The position numbers and the translations under genes are program-made. Under the pieces are notes generated by a model that ran no database searches, was not told where the DNA came from, and saw only the letters and a program-made list of their open reading frames with translations. From contig JAMPCE010000003.1 in NCBI GenBank assembly GCA_023666335.1, positions 22,600 to 86,599 on the forward strand: a DNA stretch of 64,000 nt, written 5' to 3'. Each line of letters opens with the position of its first letter. The first letter of the stretch is position 1. Source of the stretch: a bacterium (GTDB taxonomy: Bacteria; Bacillota; Clostridia; Lachnospirales; Lachnospiraceae). Positions 24,725 through 34,397 of the stretch are shown here, in pieces.

Positions 24725-27301
24725 TTACATCCCTCCTATCTGATAGCTTCTTGCCGGAACGGTGATGCCGTCTGCGGTCTTGTCGCGGTAATCCGTGTTG
24801 ATGTAAATGGTGACGCCGTTATCGTAGGTTACCGCCCGCAGATTCGAGTCGATGATCCGGTGATCCGTAATGGCGGCGTTCTGTACATATTTCAATGCGT
24901 CGTTTACATCCTTATAGATGGCAAGCGCATCGTCTTTCCAGTTCTCGTAGGTCGTCGCGTAGAACCTGTTTAAGCCGGTCTGCTTGATATCGCTGGAATG
25001 GTTGGCGGAGAACATAAAGTGCGGCGATGCGCCCGTTTCCACCAGACCCAGCACGATATCCGTCCGGTCGTAAGTATCGCTTAAGTTGATCGTACCGCCG
25101 GAATAATCGATATAGCCGTGAATCAGCATCTCGTAGAACGGAACCGCCTCGTCCACGATGTAGTAATCGTTGTCGGTCAGCGGCACATTGATGATGTCGT
25201 CCGCGTAAGCGAAAGCATAATCGTTTGCGTCGTTGAGCAAGATCCGCTTTCCGGTGTCGGTGATCTGCCGCAGGGAGGCATTCACGACATCCAGAGACGC
25301 GTCTCGGTTGATAACGTTGGTCCGCTTTTTATCGGAGTGCAGTTCATTGCCCAGATCCCTTAAAGAGATGCCGTTGATGTCATACTTTCCGATCTTATTC
25401 GTAAATTTATCAATGTTCCGCACGAGGAACTTGGGCGAGATCAGGAAAAAGTGGTTCTCCTCGTAGCCCAGTCCGGAAGTCTGCCGCAGGGTCGCCGGAT
25501 TGACCAGACCGAACTCCGCGATATAACCGCCGCCGTAATAGCGGGAGGTTTCATTGTTTGCGGAGTACCGCCTGCTGACGTAGGTAACCTGCTGGAAAGC
25601 CGTATCGGCATAGAAGTCGTTGCCGTCCGCCGCCATCAGCGCGCTTAGGTTTTCCAGCCCGGACTTTCCGCCCAGTGAGCGGGGCACTTTGATCTTATTC
25701 GCCGCATCGTGCGTGTAACCGCGGTTCATCCAGCCCTGATAATTCATGACCTGATTTGTGATGCCGCGCGATTTGAGGTCGCTGTAGATCTCGCCCGCCT
25801 GTTCAAAGGTCGTCATGGGGTACATGCCGTTATAAGGGACGCCCAAAACGTACTTCTGCATCATGACGCCGCCCAGCGTATCGTAATAGAGCTTGATATC
25901 CTCCGTCTCTGTCGTCTTGGCTGTCAGGACGCCCTCCTCGACGAGGCGGTTCCTGTAATAGTTCGCAGCGCCCGCATAGGTCGCGTTCTCCTGCGTCAGC
26001 ATCGTGTAGCGCACGGACAGATTCGCGTCGTAGAAGTGATTTTCCACGATGGGGATCTCCGCCTCGTTACCTGTCGTGCCGAACATCGACAGCTTATCGT
26101 TGCCCCGCACGATAAAGGTGGCATACGCATTGTTGTATTCATTGACCTTGCCGGAAACGCCCGCGCCGATGCTGGCGAGAGACGCGCCGCTCTCAATGGT
26201 TGCGAAGATCGCGCTGTCGTCGCGGAAAATCCCGTATAACGCCATCTTTACATTTTCTGTGTTCTCACGGACCGTATATTCCGCCGACAGGGGATCGATC
26301 CCGTAGACATATTCGGAATAGACATCCGCCGTCGGTTTGCCGTTGTTAAAATAGATCAGGGAGCCGGAACCGTTGGGCACTAACAGGTAGCCGTTTTCGT
26401 CCGTTCCCGCCGCGCCGAGATACCGGAGCATCTGGATGCGGTAAAGTGCGCCGCCGCCGTTTTCCTCCACGGCGCTCATCGGGATGGATACGTCCACAGC
26501 GTCGCCGTTTAAGCGGTACTCAAGCGGAATGATAAAGGAGATCGGAACCGCGCCCTCCACGCCGGAGTTTTCCATTTCCTCGATGTACATTTCCTCGGTG
26601 AAGCCCGCTTCCTCAAAATACCGATTCAGCTTACGGAGCTGGGAAGCGCCTTTCATGGTGGATTCCATCAGTTCCAGATAATCGTCCTGTACATCGCTTT
26701 CTATGTATTTTTTGGTCACTTCTTTCGCGTCGCTCTCGGACAGAGCCGAAGCGACTCGTTCCAGTGCCTCCGCGCTGATGTACTGCGGTACGATACCCGT
26801 GGCGCTGGACAGATCGCCCAGCGTGTAGATGAAACGGATGCCGTTATCCACCGCTTCCACTTCGATCTGATCCCGTTCCGCCGCATAGCTGTAGGAATCG
26901 AGGGTGCCGACCGTTTTGGCGGTGTTAAAGTAGTCCACGATCAACTGGGAACGCATATAATTCTTGTTCGCTTCGTTGGCGATGGCGTCGTCTTCCAGCC
27001 CGACCGGATTCGAGTAGGTGATCTGACCGTTACGCTTGTCTACCACAGCCACGTTGCCCATTTTCGTGTCCACATACAGTTTCAGCGTGTCGTTTTCCGC
27101 CGCCAGTTCCATGCCGTCCACATCCGAAGCAGATTCTTTAATCGCTGAGAAAGTCCTGCCCTCCTCGTATTCGTAAGAGGTCACGTCCTTTCGGTATTCG
27201 TAATAGAACTGATACCGGATCAGCCACTGTGCAAGATAGATCACTACGATTGCAAGGATAAGGCTTATGGCAGCGATCATAACTTTTTTACTTGTACGCA
27301 T
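24725..27301 (-). CDS. DUF5696-type membrane-anchored protein
   Basis: An 858-residue protein with one N-terminal membrane segment (about 7-29) and a large outer part. Features seen: an early beta-rich part with VDKRNGQITYSNP, a middle part with LVPNGSGSLIYFNNGK, and a C-terminal half containing FKVPRS-like and NDANDYAFAYADDIINVPL segments with many aromatic residues. The size, the single anchor, and the location beside a YIP1 gene and sugar permeases match DUF5696 proteins. The C-terminal half has a barrel-like pattern that could be glycosidase-derived, but no catalytic pair can be pointed out. Function unknown. Its gene sits between the YIP1 gene (14 nt) and the permease gene (2 nt). Confidence 0.75.
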   Translation of the reverse strand: MRTSKKVMIAAISLILAIVVIYLAQWLIRYQFYYEYRKDVTSYEYEEGRTFSAIKESASDVDGMELAAENDTLKLYVDTKMGNVAVVDKRNGQITYSNPVGLEDDAIANEANKNYMRSQLIVDYFNTAKTVGTLDSYSYAAERDQIEVEAVDNGIRFIYTLGDLSSATGIVPQYISAEALERVASALSESDAKEVTKKYIESDVQDDYLELMESTMKGASQLRKLNRYFEEAGFTEEMYIEEMENSGVEGAVPISFIIPLEYRLNGDAVDVSIPMSAVEENGGGALYRIQMLRYLGAAGTDENGYLLVPNGSGSLIYFNNGKPTADVYSEYVYGIDPLSAEYTVRENTENVKMALYGIFRDDSAIFATIESGASLASIGAGVSGKVNEYNNAYATFIVRGNDKLSMFGTTGNEAEIPIVENHFYDANLSVRYTMLTQENATYAGAANYYRNRLVEEGVLTAKTTETEDIKLYYDTLGGVMMQKYVLGVPYNGMYPMTTFEQAGEIYSDLKSRGITNQVMNYQGWMNRGYTHDAANKIKVPRSLGGKSGLENLSALMAADGNDFYADTAFQQVTYVSRRYSANNETSRYYGGGYIAEFGLVNPATLRQTSGLGYEENHFFLISPKFLVRNIDKFTNKIGKYDINGISLRDLGNELHSDKKRTNVINRDASLDVVNASLRQITDTGKRILLNDANDYAFAYADDIINVPLTDNDYYIVDEAVPFYEMLIHGYIDYSGGTINLSDTYDRTDIVLGLVETGASPHFMFSANHSSDIKQTGLNRFYATTYENWKDDALAIYKDVNDALKYVQNAAITDHRIIDSNLRAVTYDNGVTIYINTDYRDKTADGITVPARSYQIGGM

Positions 27302-27314
27302 CTTAAGTCCTCCC

Positions 27315-27947
27315 TTACATTCGATAGATCAATTCCTGGTAGATACTGTAGAAGAAATTGTATACCTGGGTGATCAGATCAAAAAGCAGCAATGCAATGA
27401 AAATAATGATAAACATGGCAATAAAGGTCAAAAGGATCGTGACCAGCGTTTTGCCGAGCGTGTAGTTATGCACCTGCATGATACCCATCAGCGCCATCAG
27501 CACACCGTAGGCGATGCCCGCGACCAGAATGACCCAGTAAAAGGCTTCCTCGTCCGCCGCGACAAACTGGCTGACGATGGTTGCAATGTTGTAACATACG
27601 ATGATCGGTATCAGCGCGTATCCAACTGCGATGGCGATATCTTTCAGCCGCCCCTCGCCTTCCATCAGACAGGTGATCGACCAGTTTCCCACGCAGAAGA
27701 GCAGATAGAGCAGGAGCACCGCCACCAACTCTGTCAGCGCGTTGACCGACAGCGGATAGACGTCATTGACTACGAAACTCGCCGCCATGCGGTTGATGGA
27801 GAAGCTGAAAGAGAACAGGATGACCAAAACGACCGCGACCGGAACGCTTCCCCGGTTTCTGTGCCTGATCTCATAGTAGGCGTCCATCGGATGACTCACC
27901 GTGTAGAACGCATAGGACCATTTATCCTTTGAAAATAATTCCGCCAT
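27315..27947 (-). CDS. YIP1-family membrane protein
   Basis: A 210-residue protein with five membrane segments, a short N-terminal cytoplasmic part (KDKWSYAFYTVSHPMDAYYEIRHR) and a conserved-looking GYALIPIIVCYN in the middle. This is the bacterial YIP1/Yip1-like fold. Its ATG overlaps the stop of the NHL gene by 1 nt (TGATG), so the two are translationally coupled. In similar loci YIP1 proteins are encoded with NHL-repeat and DUF5696 proteins; the role is unknown. Confidence 0.82.
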   Translation of the reverse strand: MAELFSKDKWSYAFYTVSHPMDAYYEIRHRNRGSVPVAVVLVILFSFSFSINRMAASFVVNDVYPLSVNALTELVAVLLLYLLFCVGNWSITCLMEGEGRLKDIAIAVGYALIPIIVCYNIATIVSQFVAADEEAFYWVILVAGIAYGVLMALMGIMQVHNYTLGKTLVTILLTFIAMFIIIFIALLLFDLITQVYNFFYSIYQELIYRM

Positions 27948-29446
27948 CAGGCAAGCCCTCCTTTCTGTCGTTTTTCCTGTCGTCTTTGTATCAGTTTCTG
28001 CCGCAATACTTTCTTATAAAGAATGTAGAGCACGATCAGTACGATCACTACCGTCATGATGACGTTGATATTTTCGATCAGGATCTCGTTGCGGTATCGC
28101 TTCCAGGCGATGGAATAATATTTGCGGTTCATGCTCAGTTCCAGATAGCGCATCGCCGTCTTGTTATCGCCGGCTGTCAGGTAAGCCTTACCGATGCCGG
28201 AGTTGGCAAGTTCGTTGTTCTCATCCAATTTCAGCACTTGCAGCCATTTATCGATCGCCTGCGTCTCGTCGCCGTCATAGCGAAGCCCCACTGCATCGTT
28301 GATCAGGGAGCCGTACTGCGTCTCGCCGAACTTGAGGATGGAGCTGTTGTAGGCATCCAGCACGATGATCTGGTCGCCGATGGACTCGATCGCCACCGGA
28401 GTATTGAACGTGCCCTCCTGACTGCCCAGACCGCCGAAGATGTAGAGGAGATTCCCCTCTCTGTCGTAGGTAAAGATCCTGCCGCGTTTGCGGTCAAGCA
28501 GCGAGTAGATGCCCTTTCCCCGGTAGGTCACATCGGTAAACTCGGACGGACCGGCATAGGTGCCGTAGATGCCGAAAGAGATATCGCCGCCCAGATTTTC
28601 GTTCTCGCCTTTCTGGATGACGTCCTCGCCCTTGGGATTCAGGCGTCTTACGCCCTGTATGCCGTCGGAGTCGATATTGGAAGCGTAGACGAAGCCGTCG
28701 CTGTCAATGTCGATCCCCGTAAACTCCGTCGGGATGTAAAGCTGCTGTTTGGAACGCTCTTCCTTGCTGGCAAGGCGTTTCCAGAACTTCTCCCAGAGCG
28801 TGATCTTGACTTCGATGGTTCCGAAATATCCCGTGAACTGCCCGTCGCTCTCAAAGACGAGGATGCCCTCAAAAGCGTTCTTTGCGATGACGTACACACG
28901 ATCCGCATAATCCACGGTCACTTTGAGCGGAATGAAATCAAAATCGTCCTCTAAGATCTCCGACTGCGGATTATCCACGATCTTGACAAATTCGCCCTCC
29001 GGCGTCAGCACGACGATCCGCTTGTGGTTGGAGTCCGCGATGTAGAGTTCCATGTGTTCAGAGACGCATACGCCCATCGGCGCATCGAAACCGTCCTGTG
29101 CGCCGTCCCGTTCAAAACTGTCGATCACGCGCACGGTCTCGGTCATGGTATCGTTCAATACGACGATGCGGTTATTTTTCGTATCCGCCACATAGACCAG
29201 CCCGTCCGGCGCCACACAGAGATCCTGCGGCTCGGAGAAGTTCGTCGTTCCCGCGCTTTGACCCGTCACCGATCCGGTGGGCACATACGCCGCCGGCGTC
29301 AGCGCGATATTTTCCCAATAAGTGTAGTTATAAGTATCGTAGGGGAGTTCTTCCGCGTGGACGGTCATTCCTCCTACGGTCGTCGCCAGCGCTGTTGCGG
29401 CAAACAGAGAGGCGGCTATTCTTTTGATCATTGTTTTCTTTTTCAT
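27947..29446 (-). CDS. NHL-repeat protein with N- and C-terminal membrane segments
   Basis: A 499-residue protein. A signal peptide (about 1-31, ending TVHA) is followed by an NHL beta-propeller (about 60-380) with repeats such as PQDLCVAPDGLVYVADTKNNRIVVL, PMGVCVSEHMELYIADSNHKRIVVL and PVAIESIGDQIIVLDAYNSSILKF. Next comes a TPR-like pair of helices (about 385-440, ELANSGIGKAYLTAGDNKTAMRYLELSM), then one membrane segment (about 455-475) and a very basic cytoplasmic tail. The propeller would lie outside the cell. It could bind protein or glycan; nothing catalytic is visible. It is the first gene of the NHL-YIP1-DUF5696 trio and follows the permease gene by 13 nt. Confidence 0.85.
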   Translation of the reverse strand: MKKKTMIKRIAASLFAATALATTVGGMTVHAEELPYDTYNYTYWENIALTPAAYVPTGSVTGQSAGTTNFSEPQDLCVAPDGLVYVADTKNNRIVVLNDTMTETVRVIDSFERDGAQDGFDAPMGVCVSEHMELYIADSNHKRIVVLTPEGEFVKIVDNPQSEILEDDFDFIPLKVTVDYADRVYVIAKNAFEGILVFESDGQFTGYFGTIEVKITLWEKFWKRLASKEERSKQQLYIPTEFTGIDIDSDGFVYASNIDSDGIQGVRRLNPKGEDVIQKGENENLGGDISFGIYGTYAGPSEFTDVTYRGKGIYSLLDRKRGRIFTYDREGNLLYIFGGLGSQEGTFNTPVAIESIGDQIIVLDAYNSSILKFGETQYGSLINDAVGLRYDGDETQAIDKWLQVLKLDENNELANSGIGKAYLTAGDNKTAMRYLELSMNRKYYSIAWKRYRNEILIENINVIMTVVIVLIVLYILYKKVLRQKLIQRRQEKRQKGGLA

Positions 29447-29459
29447 GCTGCCCCTCCTT

Positions 29460-30365
29460 TTAGTCTTTCATGCCCGATGTGGTCATCGTCTCGATTACGT
29501 TGTTCTGACAGATCAGGAAGAAGATGATCGGTACTGCCGCGACGATGAAAGTTACGGCGGCTGCCGCGCCCGCTCTTGCCGTACCGCCTGCCGTAATCTG
29601 CTGTAAGGAGTACTGTAAGGGCTTTAGTTCCTCGTTCCTGAGGAACAGGCTGCCCGTGTTGCCCCACATCTGCTGGAACTGGAAGATTGCCAGTGTCAGC
29701 CATGCGGGCTTGACGTTCGGCATCACGATCGTCCAGAAGATCTTCCACTCGGATGCGCCGTCCAGCCTCGCCGATTCCATCAGGGAATCCGGAAGCTGTT
29801 CCATAAACTGTTTCATCAGGTACAGACCCATACCGAACGAGAAAGCGGGAAGAACCAGCGCCGCGTAGGTATTGTTGATGTGCAGCCAGCTGATGATCAG
29901 GTACTGCGGGATCTGCGTGACCGTCCAGGAGAACATCATGGACAGCACGACCATGCTGAACAGGATATCCTTGCCCGGGAATTTATGCTTTGCGAGCGGA
30001 TAGGCTGCAAGGCTGGCACAGATGACATGCCCGACCATACCGCCGCCCGTAATGATGATCGTGTTGAATATGTATCTGGAAAAGGGCACCCAGGAATTGT
30101 TCATCAGCACGAACAGATCCGAGAAGTTTTCCAGCGTAGGGTTGCGCACGAAAATCTTTGGCGGGAACTGGAAAATTTCATCCAGCGGTTTTAAGGCATT
30201 GTTGATGATCATCACAAGCGGCAGCGCCATAAAGATGCCGCAGATGAACATGAGGAAAAACAGGATGCTGTTTCCTGCCATCGATCGGTTTAATTTCTTT
30301 TCCTTGGGCTTACGCCTGAAGAGTTTACGATTGACTGTCGTTTGGTTCGTATTCTTTTTTGTCAT
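29460..30365 (-). CDS. Carbohydrate ABC permease, MalG type
   Basis: A 301-residue protein with a basic N terminus and six membrane segments. The EAA loop reads MESARLDGASEWKIFWTIVMPNVKP. Its ATG overlaps the stop of the upstream permease gene by 1 nt (TAATG). It makes a channel with that protein and should be fed by the large binding protein at 31335-34328. Confidence 0.93.
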   Translation of the reverse strand: MTKKNTNQTTVNRKLFRRKPKEKKLNRSMAGNSILFFLMFICGIFMALPLVMIINNALKPLDEIFQFPPKIFVRNPTLENFSDLFVLMNNSWVPFSRYIFNTIIITGGGMVGHVICASLAAYPLAKHKFPGKDILFSMVVLSMMFSWTVTQIPQYLIISWLHINNTYAALVLPAFSFGMGLYLMKQFMEQLPDSLMESARLDGASEWKIFWTIVMPNVKPAWLTLAIFQFQQMWGNTGSLFLRNEELKPLQYSLQQITAGGTARAGAAAAVTFIVAAVPIIFFLICQNNVIETMTTSGMKD

Positions 30366-31318
30366 TAGTCGCCAACCCTCCTTAATAATTTCTGTACCAG
30401 CTTATTCGTGCCGACCATGAGCAGGAATAAGACTGTCGCGATCGCCGACGCATAACCCATATCGAATCGGGTCGAGCCGTAGTCCAACAGGTGCGTGACG
30501 ACCGTTGCTCCGGCGTAGTTTACGGAAGGATTGCCCGCTAACTGGATGGAGATATCCGCCACCGCAAAGGACTGTGTGATCTGCATGACCGCACCGAACA
30601 TCAGCTGTGGCTTCATGGACGGCAGGGTGACATACCACAATTCCTGCCAGCGGTTCTTTACGCCGTCAAGCGCCGCTGCCTCGTACAGGCTCTTGTCTAC
30701 CGTCTGCAGACCTGCGATGAAAGAGAGGAAGCCGGTACCGAGGGACAGCCATAACTGGACTACGATCAGGATCGGCAGGATCCACTTTTCGGTCTTCATC
30801 CACAGAATCGGATTATCCAGAATGCCGAGTTTGATCAGGATACCGTTTAAGTAACCGTAACGGTCTCCGGTCAGGATCAGGTTCCATACCATGTAGGCGT
30901 TACCGCAGATACTCGGCGCATAGAAGATCAGGGTCAGGAAAGAACGCAGTTTGCCGTGAAATTCATTGATGATCCACGCAAACAGCAGACACAACAGGTA
31001 ACTGATCGGTCCCGTGATCACCGCAAAGATCAGGGTGTTTTTCAGGGAGATCAGGAAAATATCGTCCTCCAGAAACAGTTTGATATAGTTCTGCCAGCCG
31101 ATGAAGGTAGGCATTTCCAGCATATTGAAATAGGTAAAGCTCAATCCGATGGAAACCAGCACCGGAAGCACCGTAAACAGGAAGAATAAAATGAAGTACG
31201 GCGCCATCATCAGATAGATCTCTTTGTTCCGCTTGATCTGATAACCGAGTTTCTGCTGCTTTTTGTTGATATCCAGAAGATCTGCCGATCCTGCGGACTG
31301 TGTGGTTTTGCGACTCAT
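30365..31318 (-). CDS. Carbohydrate ABC permease, MalF type
   Basis: A 317-residue protein with a polar N terminus, six membrane segments and an EAA loop reading YEAAALDGVKNRWQELWYVTLPSMKP. It lies 17 nt after the large binding-protein gene and overlaps the next permease gene by 1 nt, which gives a coupled binding protein-permease-permease order. Confidence 0.93.
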   Translation of the reverse strand: MSRKTTQSAGSADLLDINKKQQKLGYQIKRNKEIYLMMAPYFILFFLFTVLPVLVSIGLSFTYFNMLEMPTFIGWQNYIKLFLEDDIFLISLKNTLIFAVITGPISYLLCLLFAWIINEFHGKLRSFLTLIFYAPSICGNAYMVWNLILTGDRYGYLNGILIKLGILDNPILWMKTEKWILPILIVVQLWLSLGTGFLSFIAGLQTVDKSLYEAAALDGVKNRWQELWYVTLPSMKPQLMFGAVMQITQSFAVADISIQLAGNPSVNYAGATVVTHLLDYGSTRFDMGYASAIATVLFLLMVGTNKLVQKLLRRVGD

Positions 31319-31334
31319 CTTGATCCCTCCTTTC

Positions 31335-34328
31335 TTAATCTTCGGCGAGCGGTAAGCCTAATTCCTGCCGCTTATAATCGATTTCCGCGTTGACATAGAT
31401 GATCTTATCCGTAAGTTCCTCTCTCGGGGAGGCGGTATCCGTTTCGGTCGTTACCGTGTAGAAGGCGTTGTTGATGTTACGCCAGGAATAGTAACCGCCC
31501 GGAACCTGCGGAATGCCCCGCGCCCATTCAAAAGCGTCACGCAGCGCCTCATGGTCGTTGACCGGCCAGGGCATATTGTTGAACGCTTCCAGATTCGCGG
31601 TCGGCACACGCGCCGCGGAACCCATCAGACTCTCCATCTCGCGCCCGTACCTCGTCTGCACGTCGGCGCTGTTCCACCATTTGAGGAACTCCCAGCACTC
31701 GTCGGGGTATTCCGTGTCCGCCATGATGATGCTGGCAAGCCCGGTACAGCCCGTGCTGTGATCGATCGTGCCGTCCGCCTGCACCGTGCCGGGCACGGGA
31801 GCGAAACTCCATAACCCTGCGATATCCGGCGCGGAAACGACCAGGTTATTGTAGATCGTGTAATCCGCGATGATGATCGGACACTCGCCGGTACGGAAAC
31901 GTTCTTCCACGCTCGTCTCCTTATCCAGCTTGTAATCCGTATAGTATTCACAGTATTCTTTGAAAGTGTTGATCGCGATATCGGAGTCCAGAGCCGATCT
32001 TGCGCCGTCTTCCGTGTAGTAAGCGCCGCCGTTCTGGTACAGGAACATCGCGAAGACCTGCTCGCTCGGCAGCATACCGAATTCCATCTGGTTCTTGGAT
32101 AAGACTGCCATCGCCACCTTTACGTCGTCCCAGGTCTCCGGCACTTCCATGCCGAGTTCCGCCAGGATATCCCTGCGGTAGAACATGACCGGGAAAGTGG
32201 TCGTTTCCGGCAGCGCATAGGTCGCGCCGCCAAACCGGAAAGGCACCATCGCCGCATCCGCAAACCGTGCCGTCACCTCATCGAGATCGTCAAAGCGGCT
32301 TAAGTCGAGCACCGCGTTACGGATACCGTAGTTGACAGGTGTGTCATTTCCTGTGTTGAGTACCTGTCCGGCGATACCGTTGGTGTTTGCGACCTGGATC
32401 GCGACATCCGGTCCCTCGCCCGCCAGCTCGGCACGCAGCAGGGTATTCATATCCACCAGCTGCACGTTGACGTTGACGCCGTAGGTATTGGTAAAGTCTT
32501 CGTCGATCATAGCCTTGATGACGTTCGCCTGATCACGTCCGGAACCGATCCAGAGCGTGAGCGTCGCGCTGTCGTCATTTTCGTCGATGACGTTACCGAT
32601 CTGATTATAGTCTATAATGAAAGAATAGAACAACCGCTTACACTCGTAGCCCGCCTTGGCGAAGAAAGAATCGTTCTCATATTTCACATCCACGTCGGCG
32701 GACGTGATATTGATGCGGTCGATCGCGAGCGGCTGCGATATGATGGTGCTGACCCAGTTACCGCAGGCGCGGACATTGATCTTATAAGAACCGATGACCC
32801 TGACGAAAAACTCCTCGTCCTCGATCAGGTCATTGAGCTGGTCGCGCATGGTCAAAAGCACGGTCAGCTTATCGGAATTTTTGCCCGTGAGCGCTGACAT
32901 GGCGTCTATGGCGCCGCTTAACTGATCGCGTACCGTTACCAGCTCATTGTAAAGATTCGGCAGAGAACTTGCCAGCTGATAATCCCGGTAGGTATCCGGA
33001 TCGACGCCGGTGATCTTGATCACTTCGCGGTAAATGGAGTTCAACTGCTGCACACAGTCCTGCACCTGACTGACGATATCCGAGAAGTCGCCGAGCACCG
33101 CTTCCATGCGCAGGGTATGGTGCCCTTTTTCTATGTAGAAAGAATAGGGCGTTCCGGCGTCGTCGGACAGCACGTCTTCCCGCCAGCTCTGCGCATAGTG
33201 GAAGCCGTAGTCCTCCATCTCCTGAAAAGGCACAACGCCGTCGATGGAGATCCGTCTGGACACATAGATACCTCTTACATAGTTCTGACAGTCATAGAGG
33301 GAAATGTTATAGTAGCCGGACTCCGGCACATCAAACTCCCACTCGATCCACTGACCTACCAGCCGCCAGGAGTTGCCGCCGATCGTGTTGTTGAGCAGTT
33401 CTTTCGCGCTGGAGGGCGATACTGACGGAGAAGACTGATCCTGGATCGGATAGAGCATCTGGGAAGAAGTCTTGGAGGCATATTCGCCCTCGATGCAGAT
33501 CCTCTGCCCGCTCGTCGGCTGTGCGCCCGCTGCGTCCCAATCCGCCTTGACTTGCGCGTAGGATTTTGTCTGCTCCGCTTTCCCTAAGATCAACTGATGG
33601 ATCAGCATCGGCTCTTTTAAGGAGAGCAGGCTGACCGTATGCTCGCCCTTTGTCAGATACACGGACAAAGGCGAGGTGATATGTCCCTCGCTGTCATAGC
33701 AGTAACTCGTGACCCATTCCGGTGCTTCCACCATGCCGGGTTTATTGTCGTTGCCTTGATTATCTTTTTCCCAGACATACTGCACAGAGCCGTTTACGGT
33801 CTGCGCGGCGGTCTGCACGTCAAACTTCCAGATGCGGTAGAAATCAACGAGCGCCATTTCGCTGTAAGGCAGTTCGCCGTCGATGAAGATACTCCGCTCG
33901 ATATCGGAGTTTTTGCCCGCCACGGGGAAATATTCCAGAGACAGATTGTAGAAGCCCTCTTCCTCCACGTTGATCGTAAATTCCGTCAGGGAATCTTCGC
34001 TCGTGTAAAGGCTGTCGCCGCTCATACCCTCATAATCCGTATAAATGACAGGCTCCGCCGACACATCGCCCTCATCGTAACGAATGTTTGCCTCTGCGCC
34101 CACGCGGATCTCGGCATCCGGATAGACGGCGTCAAACTGCGTCACATAATCCCGATAATTCGGAATCGAATCATCGATAGAATAAGTGTCTATGATGTCG
34201 TCATAATCGTCCATGCTCAGATTTGTCTGCGCATGAGATGCGATTCCGGAAGAACACAGCGTCGCAAGCGTCATTGCTGCCGTCAGAGCTGCCGCTGTTA
34301 CTCTTTTTCCCCTGTCAGTATGTCTCAT
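31335..34328 (-). CDS. Large extracellular solute-binding protein fused to carbohydrate-binding modules
   Basis: A 997-residue exported protein starting at an ATG 5 nt after AAAGAGG; an ATG 18 nt further upstream is possible. The signal peptide ends near SHAQ, with no lipobox. Two beta-sandwich modules follow, at about 70-270 and 275-420. Each has the CBM6/35-like pattern of a Gly-Tyr-Tyr-Asn strand (EEGFYNLSLEYFPVAGKNSD; ESGYYNISLYDCQN) and a late KG(E/H)HT strand. A helical linker (about 420-530) leads to a standard sugar-binding-protein domain (about 590-990, TLTLWIGSGRDQANVIKAMIDEDF, then AGEGPDVAIQ and WKFLKWWNS-like elements). Binding proteins are usually near 450 residues, so this is an extended form that could hold polymer as well as oligomer. 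Confidence 0.85.
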   Translation of the reverse strand: MRHTDRGKRVTAAALTAAMTLATLCSSGIASHAQTNLSMDDYDDIIDTYSIDDSIPNYRDYVTQFDAVYPDAEIRVGAEANIRYDEGDVSAEPVIYTDYEGMSGDSLYTSEDSLTEFTINVEEEGFYNLSLEYFPVAGKNSDIERSIFIDGELPYSEMALVDFYRIWKFDVQTAAQTVNGSVQYVWEKDNQGNDNKPGMVEAPEWVTSYCYDSEGHITSPLSVYLTKGEHTVSLLSLKEPMLIHQLILGKAEQTKSYAQVKADWDAAGAQPTSGQRICIEGEYASKTSSQMLYPIQDQSSPSVSPSSAKELLNNTIGGNSWRLVGQWIEWEFDVPESGYYNISLYDCQNYVRGIYVSRRISIDGVVPFQEMEDYGFHYAQSWREDVLSDDAGTPYSFYIEKGHHTLRMEAVLGDFSDIVSQVQDCVQQLNSIYREVIKITGVDPDTYRDYQLASSLPNLYNELVTVRDQLSGAIDAMSALTGKNSDKLTVLLTMRDQLNDLIEDEEFFVRVIGSYKINVRACGNWVSTIISQPLAIDRINITSADVDVKYENDSFFAKAGYECKRLFYSFIIDYNQIGNVIDENDDSATLTLWIGSGRDQANVIKAMIDEDFTNTYGVNVNVQLVDMNTLLRAELAGEGPDVAIQVANTNGIAGQVLNTGNDTPVNYGIRNAVLDLSRFDDLDEVTARFADAAMVPFRFGGATYALPETTTFPVMFYRRDILAELGMEVPETWDDVKVAMAVLSKNQMEFGMLPSEQVFAMFLYQNGGAYYTEDGARSALDSDIAINTFKEYCEYYTDYKLDKETSVEERFRTGECPIIIADYTIYNNLVVSAPDIAGLWSFAPVPGTVQADGTIDHSTGCTGLASIIMADTEYPDECWEFLKWWNSADVQTRYGREMESLMGSAARVPTANLEAFNNMPWPVNDHEALRDAFEWARGIPQVPGGYYSWRNINNAFYTVTTETDTASPREELTDKIIYVNAEIDYKRQELGLPLAED

Positions 34329-34342
34329 AGCTACCTCTTTCC

Positions 34343-34360
34343 GCATACCCGTCCGTATGC
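34343..34360 (-). other. Small hairpin before the large binding-protein gene
   Basis: GCATAC (34343-34348) and GTATGC (34355-34360) form a perfect 6-bp stem 14 nt upstream of the start codon. It may shape translation or mark an RNA processing site between the DUF624 and binding-protein cistrons. Confidence 0.4.
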
Positions 34361-34397
34361 TGTTTCGTGTTCTATCGCCAGTATGACTCGTTGTGTC

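Noticed and set aside
24725..27301. DUF5696 protein as a glycoside hydrolase
   Set aside because: The C-terminal half has a barrel-like look, but no pair of catalytic acids in a known GH motif could be pointed out.
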